A stretch of DNA of 64,000 nucleotides from Caecitellus pseudoparvulus (Eukaryota; Bigyra: Bicosoecida), in the NCBI GenBank assembly GCA_965644315.1, contig CBFFRQ010000057.1, forward strand, positions 1 to 64,000, written 5' to 3'. Positions within the stretch are counted from its first letter, which is position 1; every line of letters starts with the position of its first letter. Positions 24,501 to 36,269 of the stretch are shown in pieces. The position numbers and the translations under genes are program-made. The notes beneath the pieces were generated by a model, which made no database searches, was not told the origin of the DNA, and worked only from the letters and a program-made list of their open reading frames with translations.

Positions 24501-27500
24501 CGCCAGGCGCTGGCGGCTGCCGAGGCGTCCAGGGATGCGCTGCAAGCCAAGGCTGCGTCTGACGGCGCCACGGCTGCAGCTGCTCGCTCAGACACGCATG
24601 CCATCATGACCAAGCTGGTGGAAAAGACCGAAGCGCGGCTTCGCGCACACCATGCTGAGGCACTTGCGCGCGCCAAGGCAGATGCTGAGCTGGCACAGGC
24701 CAGTGCTGTGGACGCAGCCGTTGCCAAGACCGCCTCTGCGGCACGGGCCACCCTCGCTCGGACAGTTGCTGCAGAGGTGGCGGCTGCAACTGAGCGCCTG
24801 CAGGCGGCAGCTGACGCAGAGAAGGATGCAGCAGTCAAGACGGCTGTCAAGACAGCTGTGGGTGCTGCCGAGAAACAGCACGCTGCCAACATGACGGAGA
24901 TCGAGGCCAAGCACGAAGCAGAGCTTGCGCGGTTGATTGCGGCACACCAAGCAGCGCTGGCTGATGCGACGCGGGATAGCGACGCTGCCCGAAGCCAGGC
25001 CTCCAGTGAGACCAAGGCGCTCGTTGCCGAAGCTGAGGCGCGCATCGCGAGCGACTGGTCCAAGAAGCTGCAGCAGGCTGAGAGGGAAGCGGCCGAGACA
25101 CAAAGTGGCTTGCAGGAGCAGCTGGACCGCGCCACGGCTCAGCTGGCCGACGCCCGGCGGGACCTGGCTGCGACCAGCAGCCAAGTGGAGGCCCTTCGCT
25201 CTGCAAGGGACGCAGCCGAGGCGGACGCAGAAGCTGCCCGCAGCGCCATTGAACGTGGCACGTCAGACTTGGCACAGCTGCGGTCTTCAAACGCTGACCT
25301 GCGAGAGAGGCTGCAGGAATCGATGAGCAGCTCTGCTCTGCAGGTGTCAGAAGCGCGTGGCGAGGCGGCCGAGGCGAAAACCTTGCTGTCCGAGGCGGAA
25401 GCCAAGTGCACCAGGTTGAAGGCAGAGCTGCAAGCAGTGCAAGCGGCCCACTCGCGTCTGGAAACCCGCCTGGCCCAGGAACAGGAACACCACACGGCGG
25501 CTCTAGCTGCGATTAAGGCTGATGCTGCAGCTGCTCTGGAAGAGGCGGTGAATGCCGCGAGGGCAGATGTGAGCGCTGGCGCAGATACCGCTGTTGCAGC
25601 GCAGAAATCGGCGCTTGCTGCAGCGAGCGAGCGGAACACAGCGCTTGCAGCAACTCTCGCTGAGGTCAGAGAGGAACTGCACGCTTCTCGCCTGAAGGCG
25701 GACGAGGAACTCTCTTCTCGCATTGCGCGCTTGCGTGAAGAGGAGGCAGCCCGCAGAGAATCTGCAGTGCAGGCTGCCGTGCAAGACACCCGCGCTGAGT
25801 TGGAGGCAGCCCACTCCAGGGCCATCACCTCAGTGAAAGCTGAGCTCAAGGCGAAGCACCAGGCTGTACAAGAGGCCGAAGTGCAGGCAGTGAGGGAAGA
25901 GGTGGAGGCAGCGTGCCTTGCTGATGCTGAAGAAAAGCTGCGCAAGGCACTTGCCTCGGCCAAGCAAGAGGCAGCAAGTGAACTCCGCAAGCGTGTGGTG
26001 GAGGTGAGACAAGAAGCGGAAGCAGATGCAGCCGAGGAACGCGACTCTGCCGTTAAGTTCGCTGTGGAAGAGGCACAACGCAGCTTGAGGGCAGCCTTGC
26101 AACGGGAGCATTCCCAAGCTCTGGCTGACCTGGAAGCAAAGAATAGCGTGGCCCTTGAAGAGCGGGTGGCACACTTGCAAGCAGAGCATGTTCGAATTCT
26201 GTCAACCCTGAAGAGTGAATTGGATACATTGAAGAAGGAACATTCTAAGAGTATCGAGCAAGCTCAGTCTGAGCGTGCAGCGGCGATCGAGGCCGCTGTG
26301 GCTGACGCCCGTGCGGCGGCGGTGGCTGAGGCACAGGTGACGGCGGAGTCTGAGCGTGCGGCGGCGATCGAGGCCGCTGTGGCTGACGCCCGTGCGGCGG
26401 CGGTGGCTGAGGCACAGGCGACGGCGGAGTCTGAGCGTGCGGCGGCGATCGAGGCCGCTGTGGCTGACGCCCGTGCGGCGGCGGTGGCTGAGGCACAGGT
26501 GACGGCGGAGTCTGAGCGCGCGGCGGCGATCGAGGCCGCTGTGGCTGAGGCCCGTGCGGCGGCGGTGGCTGAGGCACAGGCGACGGCGGAGTCTGAGCGT
26601 GCGGCGGCGATCGAGGCCGCTGTGGCTGAGGCCCGTGCGGCGGCGGTGGCTGAGGCACAGGCGACGGCGGAGTCTGAGCGTGCAGCGGCGATCGAGGCTG
26701 CTGTGGCTGACGCCCGTGCGGCGGCGGTGGCTGAGGCACAGGCGACGGCAGAGTCTGAGCGTGCAGCGGCGATCGAGGCCGCTGTGGCTGACGCCCGTGC
26801 GGCGGCGGTGGCTGAGGCACAGGCGACGGCAGAGTCTGAGCGTGCAGCGGCGATCGAGGCCGCTGTGGCTGACGCCCGTGCGGCGGCGGTGGCTGAGGCC
26901 CGTGTGACGGCGGAGTCTGAGCGTGCGGCGGCGATCGAGGCCGCTGTGGCTGAGGCACAGGTGGCGGCGGAGTCTGAGCGTGCGGCGGCGATCGAGGCCG
27001 CTGTGGCTGACGCCCGTGCGGCGGCGGTGGCTGAGGCACAGGCGACGGCGGAGTCTGAGCGTGCAGCGGCGATCGAGGCCGCTGTGGCTGACGCCCGTGC
27101 GGCGGCGGTGGCTGAGGCACAGGCGACGGCGGAGTCTGAGCGTGCAGCGGCGATCGAGGCCGCTGTGGCTGACGCCCGTGCGGCGGCGGTGGCTGAGGCA
27201 CAGGCGACGGCGGAGTCTGAGCGTGCAGCGGCGATCGAGGCCGCTGTGGCTGACGCCCGTGCGGCGGCGGTGGCTGAGGCACAGGCGACGGCAGAGTCTG
27301 AGCGTGCGGCGGCGATCGAGGCCGCTGTGGCTGAGGCCCGTGCGGCGGCGGTGGCTGAGGCCCGTGTGACGGCGGAGTCTGAGCGTGCGGCGGCGATCGA
27401 GGCCGCTGTGGCTGAGGCCCGTGCGGCGGCGGTGGCTGAGGCACAGGCGACGGCGGAGTCTGAGCGTGCGGCGGCGATCGAGGCCGCTGTGGCTGAGGCC

Positions 27501-30500
27501 CGTGCGGCGGCGGTGGCTGAGGCACAGGCGACGGCAGAGTCTGAGCGTGCGGCGGCGATCGAGGCCGCTGTGGCTGAGGCCCGTGCGGCGGCGGTGGCTG
27601 AGGCACAGGCGACGGCGGAGTCTGAGCGTGCGGCGGCGATCGAGGCCGCTGTGGCTGACGCCCGTGCGGCGGCGGTGGCTGAGGCCCGTGTGACGGCGGA
27701 GTCTGAGCGTGCGGCGGCGATCGAGGCCGCTGTGGCTGACGCCCGTGCGGCGGCGGTGGCTGAGGCACAGGCGACGGCGGAGTCTGAGCGTGCGGCGGCG
27801 ATCGAGGCCGCTGTGGCTGAGGCCCGTGCGGCGGCGGTGGCTGAGGCCCGTGTGACGGCGGAGTCTGAGCGTGCGGCGGCGATCGAGGCCGCTGTGGCTG
27901 ACGCCCGTGCGGCGGCGGTGGCTGAGGCACAGGTGACGGCGGAGTCTGAGCGCGCGGCGGCGATCGAGGCCGCTGTGGCTGACGCCCGTGCGGCGGCGGT
28001 GGCTGAGGCCCGTGTGACGGCGGAGTCTGAGCGTGCGGCGGCGATCGAGGCCGCTGTGGCTGACGCCCGTGCGGCGGCGGTGGCTGAGGCACAGGCGACG
28101 GCGGAGTCTGAGCGTGCAGCGGCGATCGAGGCCGCTGTGGCTGACGCCTTGGCTGCTGTCGTGCACACCTCTGGTCATAGGCTTGAGCCTGAGTCAGCTC
28201 CCGAGGCACAAGTAAGCGGTCAGGACGCAGATGCTGCTGCTCCTCTTGAAGGTCAGGTCGTGTTGCCTGCCGAGGGAGATGGCTGGGAAGGTTGGGACAT
28301 TGACACAGGCTCAGCGGGGTCGCCCTCACCTCTGGCTGATCAGCCTGCTGAGGACCAGGCTGTGTGTGAAGTGTGTGCCGACATGGCGCCTCATTTGACG
28401 AAGCTGCTGCAACTGGTGAAACGGGCCGAAACTAACGCAGCTGAGCTGCAGGCCTTGCCCCAAGCGTGCACTGAGCTGGCCGAGAAACTCCTCACGGACG
28501 GTGCTGCGAAGGCTGCATCAGCATGGGAGAGACCCAGCTCCACGCGCCTGGACCAAGAGGCTGCCGAGGGGGGGACTGTGCCCGTCAGGTCTCAGTCCTT
28601 GCCGCGCTCTCGGTCGGGGTCTGTGCCGCGCCCCAAGGGGCGCAGGTCGCTTCCGCCGATGCCCTCAGGTGCGGTGGTCGTGGAGACCAGCCCGAGAAAG
28701 GCCGTTCCTCCGAACATTCGGGAGGCATACGGGGCCCACATCAAGCTCCTCATGCACCAGCTGGCAGAGCAAGAGGCTGAGATCTTCCTCCTCCGCAACT
28801 CCATGGCGGAAATGGGCACTGAGTCAGAGACGGGCGCTTCTGTTGCCGACAGCATCCCGCGTTCGTGCCTCGGACCTGGGCACTCCTTTTCCCCACCTTT
28901 CCGGCAAGGCACCGCCGGCGAAGGAGATGATGACGAGGTGGATATTCTGACGCATTCACCAGCGCATTCAGACAGCTGGCAGGCTGAGGCGCCAGCAGTG
29001 CAGGTTCCCGAGGGGGGCACTTGGCTGGACCGGGGAGTGTACGTGCTGCCTGATGGACAGCAGTGGCGCCGCCTCTCTTCTCCTCGTGCTCCCGAGGCTG
29101 TTGTGGGAGACATCCCCGTGGAGCGGGTGCCCTCCGTGGAACGTTTGTCCGTGGTTTGGCATGATGGTAGTCTGGTCGATGTCATTTCCCCCCCAGATTC
29201 ACCCCTCCGCCCAGCGGCTGGACAAGCAGCGCAAGCCGAAGGTACCAGCGTATCCAGCCAAAGCACGGGCCCTTCCAAGGCCTCACACAGTACAGCAGAG
29301 GACGAGCACACCATGCCCGAAGCTGCAGAGAGCGCAAGCGAGCACAGTGCCAATGTTGGGCAGGGCTCGATGGCAGGGGAACACCAGGGCACCCTTGGGG
29401 ACGGTCAGGAACACAGTGCTTCTGGCACAGAGAGTGGAGATGGCTGGTCGGATTCAGGTGACTTTGATGACCACCTTTCGTCGTCCACCGCGTCAGGGCA
29501 AGCGCCCGATAGGGATGACGAACTGGAGCCAAGCTTGCCAGGTGATCGAGCGGTCACGAGCGATGGAGAAGCCGAACCCCCCGCACGTGAAGAACCTGGA
29601 GCACCAGAAGACAGCTCAGCCGCTGCGCAGGGTGCCGAGCAAGGCGACGCTGCAGTTGATGACACTCCCGTGTACCCCCCTGAAGGGCTGTGGATTACGG
29701 CACTTTATTTCGTGGACGGGCTCGGAGTTCACTACCACCGGGGTGACGCGGCATCTCCCTGGACCGAAGTGCCAGATGAAGATAGAGTTCGGCTCGTCTT
29801 CGCGAACGGCCAGTTGGTGTCGACGCTCCCACCTAAGGGGCCACCATCTCCGAAACACGGGAGCACCGGTGCGCCCGAAGTCGCACCCCCTCCGCCGCCA
29901 ACACCGCCACCTCCTCCCAGGCCCAGCTCGCCTGCATCAGCCACCTCACAGGTCGATGCTGCGACGCGCACGGAGACTTCTGACGATGCGGATCAACCAC
30001 CCCACGTCGCTGCCGAGAGTGCTGGACAGAAGCCAAGACCTGGTGCTGAGTTGGAGGATTCAGCATCCTCGAGCCCGGACGACCGAGGGGATGGACAGGC
30101 CAGTGAGCATTTCTCGGAAGGAGGCGTTTCTGCCGCGCCGTCCGAAAGTGGCGGAGGTGCAGCGTCCCCCAGTACTTCCGGCGGCGCGTCAGATGCAGAT
30201 GCCCTGCCGGTGGAGGCTCCAGACCTTGGAGTGCAGCTTGAAGGCTCAGTGGTCGGCTTCGTGCCTTCTGATCCGGACGGCAGCGCAGGCGCGGACGCGG
30301 CGGACGATGCGCAAGGTGGTATGAAGCCCAGTACATTGGAGCGGGCTGCTGCTGCCTTGACTGAAGAGGACATGAAGGCGATTGTGCCAGCACAGGGGCT
30401 GTGGCTGGACCAGGACTACTACATGGATGGCATGCTGCAGCACTGGCACCGTGAGACAGGGCAGGCAGAATGGTCCGGCGTCCCCGCAGACTCCCAGCGC

Positions 30501-31955
30501 TGGGATGAGGTCAGGGAGATGCTGGCGGCACTGCGGGCTGAGCAGGCGGCGGCAGAAGCTGCCACTCCCCTGCCGCATACCTCGGGGTCGCCTCGACCTG
30601 GCACGGCAGGCGGCGACGATGCCGAGGCGCCAGAGGAGAGCGACGCCCCGAACATCCCCCCCAGCGGCATGTACTTGTCTCAAGCGTACTTCATTGATGG
30701 AACAGGTGTGCACTGGGGCTGCGAGCCGGGGACAGGGGAGTGGAACGAGGTGCCCCAGTCCAAGCGCTTCCAGCTTGTGTGGCGGGACGGCCAGCTTGTG
30801 GACACGCTGTCCCCGCCAGAGTCAGAGGCGGGCAGCGTGGCTGGCGATGAGACTGCCTCTGCGGAAGGCGATAAAGCCGGCTCTGACGCAGGCGGGGAAG
30901 GTGGGTCGCGTGGGGGTGGCACCCCTCCCCCTGCGATGGAGTCGGAGGGTGTCCCCGTATCGCCAGTGCTGCCCATCGGCCCGCCTGAGGAGGCAGATGA
31001 GGAGGGCGAGCAAGAGGGCGAGGGTGGCGCGGCCGCCGGTGGGGCGGCTGACGAGGAGGAGGAGGACTCGCCGCCCCCTGTCATGCCGGCCTTCTTCAAC
31101 CCGTCAGCCATGGCGCAGAAGCCTGCAGCCGACGAGGACACAGCTGGTGGTGACCAAGACACGGCCCCCTTCGACGTGTCAGGCCTCGCACAGCTGCAAA
31201 CGGGACAGGCACCCTCCCCGGCCCAGCCGCCGCAGTCCAGTCGGTTCTGGGAGCAGGCTGCCGCTGCCGTGCAGTCCCAGTCTGCGCCCGCCTCCCCGGC
31301 GAAGGACGACGCTGAGAAGAGCCGGAACACGAGCGCGAACACGTCCACCAGCACAAGCATGTTGTCCTTCCTGCCGTCGTGGATGGGCGGCAGTTCAGGC
31401 GCGGGCGCGTCTGGCGCTGCGGACGACGGCGACGACATCCCCGACTGGCTGAAGGAGGAGCGGGCGGAGGGGGAGCTGGACCCAGACAGGCCGCCACCCG
31501 TCATCCCGGGCCTGCCCAGCGGGGACGCCGGTGTGACTGCTGGCGTGTCGCTGGACGCCTCGGCGCCGCTGGACGTGACGGGGCCCCCCTCCATGCCCAA
31601 CATGTTCTCTATGACAGGGGGCAAGGGCAAGGGCAAGGCACGCATGACGCGCTATGCGAACACTTTCACAGGCGCTGGCATGCTGCCGCCGGTGGGTGCC
31701 ACGCCGGCACCTTCCCCAGCCTCGACACCCGGCAGCGCAGGGGTGAAGAGCATGCCTGCCCCCCCCACAGCCGCGTCGGCACCCCCCCCCGCCGATGCGA
31801 ACGCCCCTCCCCCCATGCCTGGCGCAGAGGTCAGGGCTGTCAAACCAATCCGAGCACCTGCGACCGTGGAAGAGGGCGATGTCTCGGACGGCCAGTCGTC
31901 GTCAGATTCATCGGTTGGGTACCAGTCCGATGATGACTTGTACGACAACTTTTGA
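21529..31955 (+). CDS. Very large coiled-coil protein with 27-residue tandem repeats and four C-terminal Trp/Tyr modules
   Basis: Three exons, 21529-21601, 21667-21797 and 21864-31955, give about 3,431 aa. The second intron (21798-21863, 66 nt, GTGAGG...CACAG) is stop-free and in frame; removing it joins NDLAWQ to LQEAKAEVRK and keeps the heptad pattern. Residues about 25-2150 are mostly Ala/Glu/Arg coiled coil, broken by a Ser/Pro-rich part (about 300-480). Residues 1537-2163 are a near-perfect 27-residue repeat. Further on, four copies of a Trp/Tyr module lie between residues about 2452 and 3055 in acidic, disordered surroundings. The C-terminus has KGKGKARMTRYANTF and ends DDDLYDNF. No catalytic domain or membrane segment is seen. 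The architecture suggests a long cytoskeletal, tethering or scaffold protein; the family is not recognised. Confidence 0.85.
26268..28147 (+). repeat. 81-nt tandem repeat, 23 units plus a partial 24th, coding
   Basis: Each unit encodes SERAAAIEAAVADARAAAVA followed by EAQATAE, 27 residues. Variants swap D/E at position 13 and end in EAQATAE, EAQVTAE or EARVTAE. Unit 9 is short by 24 nt and lacks eight residues. The last unit decays after GACGCC. Bases match almost perfectly between units, including third positions, so the array is recent or is kept uniform by recombination. The repeat is a continuous helix with heptad-like Ala spacing. Confidence 0.95.
29010..30830 (+). other. Four copies of an unrecognised ~50-residue Trp/Tyr module
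   Basis: Within the coiled-coil gene, four segments share a pattern: Gly-x-Trp/Tyr-Leu, then aromatic-x-Asp-Gly, then His-Trp/Tyr-His, then Trp-x-x-Val-Pro, an Arg, Leu-Val-Trp/Phe, Gly-Gln-Leu-Val and Leu-x-Pro-Pro. Copies start near 29013 (TWLDRGVYVLPDG), 29680 (LWITALYFVDGLGVHYHRG), 30390 (LWLDQDYYMDGMLQHWHRE) and 30663 (MYLSQAYFIDGTGVHWG). The third lacks the usual ending and the first is the most divergent. The short aromatic beta pattern recalls WW domains but does not match the two-Trp WW spacing. Confidence 0.65.
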
Positions 31956-32150
31956 GCAGCACTTCCAGCGGCAGAGCAGTTGTTCGGGGCTCTCACCCGT
32001 CACGCAAAATACACAACACAATAGTCCTGTCTCACACCTGAAGGTTGGCTGATCCAGTCTGCCCTTGCAACCTGTTCTGGGCCCGCAGCCGTCGGCAGGG
32101 AGCTGTGCCGGCACCAGCGAGGTGCGCCACGTAAAGGATCGTGCAGCGCG

Positions 32151-35100
32151 ATGGATTCCTTCTTTGACGCTTTCGACGACGATGAGGACACTCCATTGAT
32201 GACACGCAAGCTTCGTCCAAGTATCATCGACTTGCATGCCGTTCAAGTCGCCGTGTTCGAGTCTGATGCAGAATCCATTGCCGCAGCCCGCAACACTTGG
32301 GCAGGGCACGTACGTGGCAGCACACTGAGCCTCCATCACTGCTGAATACTTTATGCATGCATGCTTTGTCCTTCTCGGTGCAGGAGAGTGCGGGGACTCC
32401 GTGGCATCGCCTCGTAGGGAAGGTGAGGGTTCGCTGTGCTGCGCGAACCGAAACGCCACTGAAACGCAAGCTTTCCCCTGCGCCTGCACAGACGTTGGAC
32501 CTTGCAGAGCAGCTTGTGGGCGCTGAACTCCTGGAGATTGTCCTCAACTCTCCCGTTGCCAAAGTTGTGCTGACGTGCCCTGGTGCATCTCCAGAGTGGC
32601 AGCCAGCTGAGCTCGGCGCTCTTGTGGCCCACCTTCGAACCACGGCGACGCAGTATGTGGGCCAGAGCATCGCGGCCGGTGAAGAGGAGGACACATACGT
32701 GGACGACGAAGACATCTGCCCTCCATCACACCTTGCGCTGCATGTCGTGTGGCTGGCTGCTGCATGCGTGCAGCTGTTCATGCAGACCAACTGGACGGGG
32801 CCTGAGCTGGACCCGCGCCAAGAACACGCACTGCAAACCATGCCCATGTTCGCACCGTGGGTGGCCAAGCATGCCTCTGTACTCTTGGAGCCGCCTGCTG
32901 CTGTGGAGGCCTTCACGCCTCTGGGCTCCACCTCCCTCAGCTCTGCAGTGGTGGCCCCCGCAGCCAGTGACGCTGGGCGCAAGTCGACGGGAGCCACTGC
33001 CCCTCCAGACACGAAGTCGGCTGAGAACATCCGACAGCGAGCCATCCGCACCCTGCACTCGGCCTGCGTCACAGGGCTGGCCGTGGACGGCATGGACGCG
33101 TATGATCTGCTCAGCACTCCGCAGGTGCTCCTCGTGGCCCGAGCTCTACTCACCGCCGTGGCCCCACTTGAATCCTGCATCCCCTCTCTGCCCCAGGGCC
33201 TGCAGTCTGCCGTGCGCGCTGACCTCCCGCCGCCGCCGTCCTCTGGCTCGCCACGCGTGCACCCCTTGCTCTTGCCGCCCCTCACGCCCGAGCAGGCGGA
33301 CTGCGTGGCGGCCTGCAAAGCTTCACTGAGTGCCCACTGGTGGAGTTTGCGCCTCGCTGCGGTGCACCAGCAATCACTGGTTGACCAAGCCCCCAGCGGT
33401 ACCCTGCTGTCCGCGGCATTGACTCATGCCTGCCTGGCGGGGACCACCCTTGGCATGGACCACCCTCAACTCGGCGCCTTTGTTCCGGGTGATTCCTGGA
33501 ACAAGGACCTCGTCAAGGAAGTGCTGGCGTCCACTGCCACCCGTGTGGATGACACTGCAGCGGCCGGGGCCGGTGACGCCACTGCGAGGCAGGCAGTGGA
33601 TGCCATGTCCAGCGGCCTGGACCAGCTTGGACCCGAGGCAGCCTTCCGTCGCCGGCGCCTGTGGAGCCGGCTGCTGTTGGAGTGGGGGCAGGTGCAGGTG
33701 CACGGAGGGCGGCTGGGGGCAGCCAAGACCACCTTCTTCGTGGCGAAGGGCGTGTCGGGCCTGTGGACGCACCTGACGGGGGCCCTCGGGCGCCGCACAA
33801 AGTACCAGAAGTTCGATGTGTCGCAGCTCGTGCTGCGAGCTGCGTCCTTGCCTGCGCCGCCTGGCTTGCAGGCTCTGGACCACAGCGTCTCGGCCCCTGC
33901 GCTGGGGGCTGGGAACGTGGCTGCGCAGGACGAGCCTGGTGCTGTTGCTCCCCAAGCCACAGCGGAGGAAGATGCCCCCACGAAGCCCCCTGCTGCTGCT
34001 CCAGAAGGGACCACTGCTGCTTCCGCTGCAGGCGGTGCTGCTGTGGCTGGCGCAGCCCCGGCCGAGGAGGGACAGGGCGGCACAGGGGAGGAGGACCCTG
34101 GTTCGGCCGCAGCCGTGTCGCGGCGCATTGTGGATGCCGGAACCGTGAACAGGCTGGGCATCGCTGACGTGCAACTGGATGGCTTGGACGAAGACAACAT
34201 CCTGCTTGAAAAGATGGACCTTGCAGAGGACAGGGGCGAAGCAGCGCCGGTCCAGCGTGTGTTCCCGCCTTGGTACGACGGCGAGTGGGCCGCGGCACAC
34301 AGCATCGAGGCACCCGTGGAAGGCCCGCCCCGTGCTCCAGAAGCAGCAGCCCAGCCAGCTATGGAAGGCTTCCTTGCGTCAACGGCAGACGGGCACGTGT
34401 CCACCCTGGACCAGGCCATCCTGTGTGCCCTGTGCCTTGACATCAAGAACAACAACCCAGACGACGGCTTGACGCAGGAAGAGATGCGGTCGTACACGGC
34501 GCGTGTGCTGGCTGCTCCGCAAAACTGGATGGTGTACTCAACAGCTCTGCTCACCAAGTCTTGGCTCGAGTATGCAAACCACCGTACTCTGGAGCGTGCG
34601 CTGCTGCAGATGCAAGTCCTGGTGGATCAGTACAGCAACCGACTCACGCCCCTGCAGTTCTCTCAGCGCGTCATTGACGAGTCAGCCCCCGCCTGGGATC
34701 GCCTGCGGTACATGCATGCTCTCGTGTTCCCGGCCAGGTGGGCGCTGAAGCGGCAGCTGGCTGATCGCTACAAGGCCATGCACGTCGTGCGGTCGGCCCT
34801 GGGCCTGTACCAAGAGCTGGAACTGTGGGACGAAGTGATTGACTGCTACATCATGCTTGAGAAGCCCAAGCGCGCAAAGGCGCTGCTGGAGGAGCGCCTT
34901 GCCATCGCCCCGACGCCCCGTCTACTGTGTCGATATGGCCAGGTTACTGACACTGACCAGCCGTACGTAGACGCCTGGGAGCTGAGCCAAGGCACCTATG
35001 CAGCAGCCCAGCTGTCCCTGGCTCGACGATACTACAACCGGGAGGAGTGGGATGCCTCCGCTGCTGCGTTTGCCAAGGGCACAGCCCTCTCCCGCCACAA

Positions 35101-36238
35101 CGACGCAGACTTCATGACGCTGGGCACGGTGCACATGAGGCGCATGGACATGCCTGCGGCAATCTCTGCATTCACCCGGGTCGTGAGCCTGACCCCAGAC
35201 CACGGGATCGCATGGGCCAACATGGGTGGATGCCTCGTGCACTTGGAACGATACCGCGAGGCGTATGAGGCGCTCGTGCAGGCATCCAAGTACCGGCGCA
35301 CAGACTGGAAGGTGTGGCACAACCTCATGCGTGTGTCCTTGGTCACGCGTGCGTACTTCAAGGCCATCGCAGCCATGAAGCACATGGCGAACCTTGTGCA
35401 CCAAGACCCGTCTCGGCAGAACCAAGGGGTTGATGAAAAGCTCCTGAAGTACCTCGTTGCAGTGGTGTCAGAAGACGTGCAGCGGCATCGGTCAGAGTTG
35501 GCTGCTGAGCCAGCCACACCATCTTCAACTCAGCCTGAAGAGGCTGCGCGCGCAGACACCACCAGCTCTACCCCACGTGAAGAAGGCGGGGGTGGGGAAG
35601 ATGATGATGGGGCCGTGCTACCAACGTTGCCTGCTGGGTTGGACGATGAAGAGGAAGTGGAGCCGGGCGCCGACGGTGATGACATCCTCCGCTCCCTCGG
35701 CACAGACGGCCTCCTGCATGCGAGGCTGAGCACCCGACCCGCCGCTGCACCTGTGGAAGAGACCCTGCCAGTAACGGCACGGGACATGCTGCACAACCGG
35801 GCCCACCTGTATCAAGGCTCTGTGTTCCGACTCCTTCAGCACCTGACTGGCGCCCTCCCAAATCGCGCAGAAGTGTGGCACATCTTCGAGATGTTTGAGC
35901 GAGCGAGGGGCCGTGATGCGGAGGCCTTGGAGTGCTTGCAAAAACACGTGCGTGCTCTCATGTCAGGATCGTGGGACAGGCACAAGGAGCAGGTAGAGGC
36001 TGCCTGCACAGCTTCCAAGCGGCTCGTAGCGGCCCTGCACGAGGAAGGGTCTGCCGCCAGCATTTCCAACGCTGTCATGCACGTTCGCAACCTTGTAGCT
36101 CGCCTGGATGCGCGCAAGGCGTTCCATGACTTGCCTGTTGTGGCTGAGCTCCAGGCGATGACTGCGCCCATCGAAGAGGCGTACGCGGCACTTCGAAGCG
36201 GCGGCGCGGGTGGTGGTGGTGGCTCTGCCGCCGAGTAG
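32151..36238 (+). CDS. TTC27: TPR protein of the TTC27/Emw1 family
   Basis: Three exons, 32151-32309, 32384-32422 and 32492-36238, give about 1,314 aa. The second intron (69 nt, GTGAGG...CACAG) is stop-free and in frame; it is called because its translation is Arg/Pro-rich noise and its borders match other introns here. The TPR part (residues about 830-1045) has the TTC27 signature: a helix pair with LYQELELWDEVIDCYIMLEK, then AWANMGGCLVHLERYREAYE and WKVWHNLMRVSL. TTC27/Emw1 proteins are cytosolic TPR cofactors; the human protein has been linked to HSP90/R2TP-assisted U5 snRNP assembly, and yeast Emw1 is essential. At 1,314 aa this is longer than the usual ~850, because of Ala/Pro-rich inserts near residues 540-630 and an acidic insert near 1070-1135. 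The start follows a strong acidic MDSFFDAFDDDED. Confidence 0.85.
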
Positions 36239-36269
36239 GTTCACACGGAGGAATGCATGCATTAGACCC

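Noticed and set aside
26268-28147. Regular repeat considered as a CRISPR array
   Set aside because: There are no unique spacers; the units are contiguous, coding and in frame within a eukaryotic gene.
26202-28329. Three overlapping minus-strand ORFs of 634-694 codons across the 81-nt repeat
   Set aside because: They exist only because the repeat has no stop in any antisense frame; the proteins are repetitive shadows (Arg/His or Pro/Gln-rich) of the sense coiled coil.
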